Shown: positions 21,242-23,348 of the stretch, piece by piece
Numbering within the stretch: position 1 is the first letter of the stretch
Layout: every line of letters starts with the position of its first letter
From: Epsilonproteobacteria bacterium UBA4036
GTDB taxonomy: Bacteria; Campylobacterota; Campylobacteria; Campylobacterales; Arcobacteraceae
DNA length: 23,348 nt
Assembly (NCBI GenBank): GCA_002382325.1
Contig: DGAG01000011.1
Span: 287,302 to 310,649, forward strand
Reading direction: 5' to 3'
Program-made: the position numbers and the translations under genes
The notes under the pieces: generated by a model
What the model was told of the DNA's origin: nothing
The model's database searches: none
Seen by the model: the letters and a program-made list of their open reading frames with translations, nothing else

Positions 21242-22747
21242 ATGTCAACAACCGTTTTTAAGCCAATAGCGTGTGGGGAGACACTTCCTGTAAATAATGT
21301 TCATGCCGTTTCAGTTTCCATGCCAACACTGCAAGATGTCATTGACTATGAAGAACAAACTTCTCAAATCAAAGAAAAAATCAAAAGCGGTTACCCTAGA
21401 TTTATATTGCACCCCTATTTAAAACTTATGGCTGAGTTTTTAAAGAAAAAATATGAAGTGCCAAGTTGTTATGAAGTGGTACTGTTAAGTTCTAAAAAAG
21501 CGGTTAAAATAGTGAGTGAAAAATATTTTATTCACAATCCGTTTAAAATTGATGAGCCTTTTGGTGTCATCTTAGTTTTAAACGAGACCTCTCAATTGCA
21601 AAAAGTATTGACGTTTATTCAGCATGTGGGCTGTAACCTCTCTTCACGATTTGCTCAAAGATATCTATATAAACACAAGCTTATCTCACAACTTCAACAA
21701 GAAGAGTATGAAAGTGTAACCACTGCATACGATACAGTGGTAAGTACGTTAGGCGACGCGTATGAACAACCCAAAGAAAACATCTGTTTAGCTCCTTCAG
21801 GGATGAATGCAATTTATGGAGTTTTAAAAGGTTTAAAAGCCATACAAGCGTGTCATGGGCGTACGATTTTGGTACAGTTTGGTTGGTTGTATTTGGATAC
21901 GATGAATATTGTACAACATCACTTTAAAAACTCAAAAATCTTTTACAATATTAATGATTTGGATGCACTTGAAAACTACTTAATACAAAACGGTTTTGAA
22001 ATTTCAGCCATTATTACTGAAGTGCCTACTAATCCTTTGGTTCAAATGGTAGATTTAAAACGATTAAGTGCATTGTGCAGACACTATCATATTCCTTTGG
22101 TCGTGGATTCGACTTTGGCAACACCATACAATTTAGACTTAAAACCCTATGCTGATATTTTTGTGGAATCATTAACCAAATTTGCCTGTGGCAATGCTGA
22201 TGTACTTATGGGAGCGATGATTTTAAATGAAAACTCAAAACTATCACATATGAATCAAGAGTTTTTTAAACATTGTGATAAACCCGACATCGAAGATTTG
22301 CAACGATTGGCGTATGAAATAAGAGGGTATGAAAGCCGTATGAATCAAATTAATGCCAACACCAAAGAACTCATACATTATTTGCAAAACAAACCCTACA
22401 TCAAACGAATTTATGCACCAACTTTAGGAAAAACTCATCAATATTATGAAGAGTTAATGAAAAATGAAAATGCCTATGGAGGGCTTATCTCTTTGGAGTT
22501 TACCTTGCCTTTTGCTTTGGTGTATGATACATTGAATTTTGCAAAAGGTCCCAGCTTGGGTACAGAGTTTACTCTGCTTATGCCGTATGTCTATTTGGCT
22601 CATTATGATATGATAAAATCAAAGCAAGGAGCAGCTTTTTTGAAAGAGCATCAACTGCCGATTGATTTATTGCGTGTGTCTGTGGGATGTGAAGATATAC
22701 AAGCCATTAAAAAAGAGTTTGATAAACTCGAACAGATCAAGGAGTAA
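21242..22747 (+). CDS. Trans-sulfuration PLP enzyme with N-terminal extension (fungal STR2-like cystathionine gamma-synthase)
   Basis: 501 residues, over 100 longer than ordinary MetB. Residues 1-170 form an extra domain ('IACGETLPVNNVHAVSVSMPTLQDVIDYEE', then 'SGYPRFILHPYLKLMAEFL' and 'LLSSKKAVKIVSEKY'). That layout and the YPRF...HP signature recall fungal cystathionine gamma-synthases (STR2). The catalytic part has 'CLAPSGMNAIYGVLKGL', 'TEVPTNPLVQMVDL', 'LVVDSTLATPYN' and the Schiff-base Lys313 in 'ESLTKFACGNADVLMGA'. It probably condenses an activated homoserine with cysteine. The ATG follows the upstream TAG with no spacer and no ribosome site, so translation is presumably coupled by re-initiation. 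Confidence 0.82.
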   Translation: MSTTVFKPIACGETLPVNNVHAVSVSMPTLQDVIDYEEQTSQIKEKIKSGYPRFILHPYLKLMAEFLKKKYEVPSCYEVVLLSSKKAVKIVSEKYFIHNPFKIDEPFGVILVLNETSQLQKVLTFIQHVGCNLSSRFAQRYLYKHKLISQLQQEEYESVTTAYDTVVSTLGDAYEQPKENICLAPSGMNAIYGVLKGLKAIQACHGRTILVQFGWLYLDTMNIVQHHFKNSKIFYNINDLDALENYLIQNGFEISAIITEVPTNPLVQMVDLKRLSALCRHYHIPLVVDSTLATPYNLDLKPYADIFVESLTKFACGNADVLMGAMILNENSKLSHMNQEFFKHCDKPDIEDLQRLAYEIRGYESRMNQINANTKELIHYLQNKPYIKRIYAPTLGKTHQYYEELMKNENAYGGLISLEFTLPFALVYDTLNFAKGPSLGTEFTLLMPYVYLAHYDMIKSKQGAAFLKEHQLPIDLLRVSVGCEDIQAIKKEFDKLEQIKE

Positions 22748-22750
22748 AGT

Positions 22751-23095
22751 ATGGATATGCAAAAGATTCAAACCGTTATTCAAACATTTTCCAAAGAGCG
22801 TGACTGGGATAAACACCACAACCCTAAAAATCTTGCCATGGCATTAAGTGTTGAGACAGCTGAACTTGTTGAGATATTTCAGTGGCTTGATTTTGAACAA
22901 TCCAAGCATCTAACAGGAGATAAAAAAGAGCATTTAAAAGAAGAAATCGCAGATATTGCTGTTTATTTACTTCGAATTTGTATGGCATATAACATTGATT
23001 TAGAAGAAGCCATTTTGGAGAAAATGAAAAAGAATGAAAAAAAATACCCTCTTTTTGACAGCAAGGGTGAAAAAATAGTATATAATAAAAAGTAA
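22751..23095 (+). CDS. MazG-like nucleotide pyrophosphohydrolase
   Basis: 114 residues, all-alpha, of the small MazG/RS21-C6 (dCTP pyrophosphatase) type. The metal-binding pattern is visible: Glu35-x-x-Glu38 in 'VETAELVEIFQW' and Glu65-x-x-Asp68 in 'EEIADIAVYLL', with 'ERDWDKHHNPKNLA' at the front as in RS21-C6 relatives. It would hydrolyse (d)NTPs to monophosphates as house-cleaning; the substrate is not readable. AAGGAG lies 7 nt before the ATG, and the gap to the previous gene is 3 nt, so it shares that transcript. Confidence 0.9.
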   Translation: MDMQKIQTVIQTFSKERDWDKHHNPKNLAMALSVETAELVEIFQWLDFEQSKHLTGDKKEHLKEEIADIAVYLLRICMAYNIDLEEAILEKMKKNEKKYPLFDSKGEKIVYNKK

Positions 23096-23118
23096 TACTT
23101 AACCTCAAGGAGTCACTC

Positions 23119-23223
23119 ATGTATTTAGACAAAATAGCTCTGTTTGTATTTGTAGGACTTATTCTTTTTATGGCAGCCAGTTTTATTGTCAAACATTTTG
23201 TCCGTAACAAAACCAAATCCTAA
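23119..23223 (+). CDS. 34-residue single-pass membrane microprotein
   Basis: ATG 23119 to TAA 23221-23223 encodes 34 residues. MYLDK is followed by one hydrophobic helix (about residues 6-24, IALFVFVGLILFMAASFIV) and a basic tail (KHFVRNKTKS), so the positive-inside rule predicts an N-out/C-in single pass. AAGGAG ends 6 nt before the ATG, the best ribosome site in this part of the window, 23 nt after the MazG-like stop. I do not recognise it; it could be a small regulator or subunit of a membrane complex. Confidence 0.65.
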   Translation: MYLDKIALFVFVGLILFMAASFIVKHFVRNKTKS

Positions 23224-23244
23224 TCTTAAAAAATAGCAATTTTC

Positions 23245-23263
23245 AGATTGTTTAATCTTTTTA
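23245..23263 (+). terminator. Weak possible terminator after the microprotein
   Basis: AGATT (23245-23249) and AATCT (23254-23258) form a 5-bp stem with loop GTTT, followed by a short T-run to 23262. The stem is short and AT-rich, so it is a weak candidate for ending the trans-sulfuration/MazG/microprotein transcript. Confidence 0.3.
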
Positions 23264-23300
23264 AAAAGGTTATAGTTATAAAAAAAATGGAGAAAAACCA

Positions 23301-23348
23301 ATGAACTTTATAACCTCTGCAACCTTGCAACAAGCCGATAAAGAAGTC
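23301..23348 (+). CDS. 5' end of a gene running off the right edge
   Basis: ATG 23301 opens a frame that continues to the window edge (16 codons, MNFITSATLQQADKEV). GGAG lies 8 nt upstream, and a TATAGT box at 23271-23276 could be its -10. The family cannot be told from 16 residues. Confidence 0.5.
   Translation, partial: MNFITSATLQQADKEV

Noticed and set aside
22662..22847. 61-codon plus-strand frame spanning the end of the extended CGS gene and start of the MazG-like gene
   Set aside because: It is in another frame over two clear genes and has no ribosome site.
1..23348. tRNA, rRNA, CRISPR array, transposase, integrase or phage genes
   Set aside because: I looked for cloverleaf features, regularly spaced direct repeats and recombinase motifs on both strands and saw none. 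The only mobile-looking structure is the inverted repeat pair around 13868-14637.

Overview
The window looks like chromosomal DNA from a member of the Campylobacterota (the former Epsilonproteobacteria), most likely an Arcobacter-like genus. Four things point there: very AT-rich DNA, short leaders with TATAAT -10 boxes and AAGGA-type ribosome sites, an HP1021/Cj1608-family atypical response regulator next to a fused ispDF, and gene pairs known from Helicobacter/Campylobacter (speE-like with coaE, DUF507 with carA). Genus is inference. Almost all of the window is dense housekeeping sequence with no phage, plasmid, transposase, CRISPR or structural RNA genes.

Layout. (1) 89-4479, minus strand: an envelope operon read from right to left: LPP20-type lipoprotein, MltC-like lytic transglycosylase, periplasmic transglutaminase-like protein, a diverged Aat-like acyl-transferase and an SRPBCC protein. 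(2) 4545-7656, minus: speE-like, coaE, dapF, purT. (3) 7796-13823, plus: purM, then a class V aminotransferase, hisZ-like, purA, DUF507 and carA. (4) 13824-14635: a very AT-rich, palindrome-rich island with one small membrane-protein gene, bracketed by two inverted copies of a roughly 75-85 bp structured repeat. (5) 14636-17128, minus: ispDF, HP1021-like regulator, pgpA. (6) 17334-23348, plus: thiC with a strong terminator, mrp/apbC, two trans-sulfuration PLP enzymes (the second with a long N-terminal extension resembling fungal cystathionine gamma-synthases), a MazG-like pyrophosphatase, a 34-residue single-pass microprotein, and the first 16 codons of another gene.

Functionally the window gathers purine synthesis (purT, purM, purA), pyrimidine/arginine precursor supply (carA), diaminopimelate for peptidoglycan (dapF), CoA, isoprenoid, phospholipid, thiamine and methionine synthesis, plus an envelope cluster that probably remodels peptidoglycan.

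The least ordinary features are the paired inverted repeats around the island (with conserved single-stranded motifs and apparently compensating stem changes); a 33-bp perfect palindrome covering the promoter, ribosome site and start codon of the first trans-sulfuration gene; an N-terminal module shared by the adjacent lytic transglycosylase and transglutaminase-like proteins; an Aat-like protein whose ribosome site points to a non-canonical ATC start; an N-terminally truncated spermidine synthase homologue; and the unannotated 34-residue membrane peptide. Family assignments rest on motifs read by eye and on remembered family features; no database search was run.
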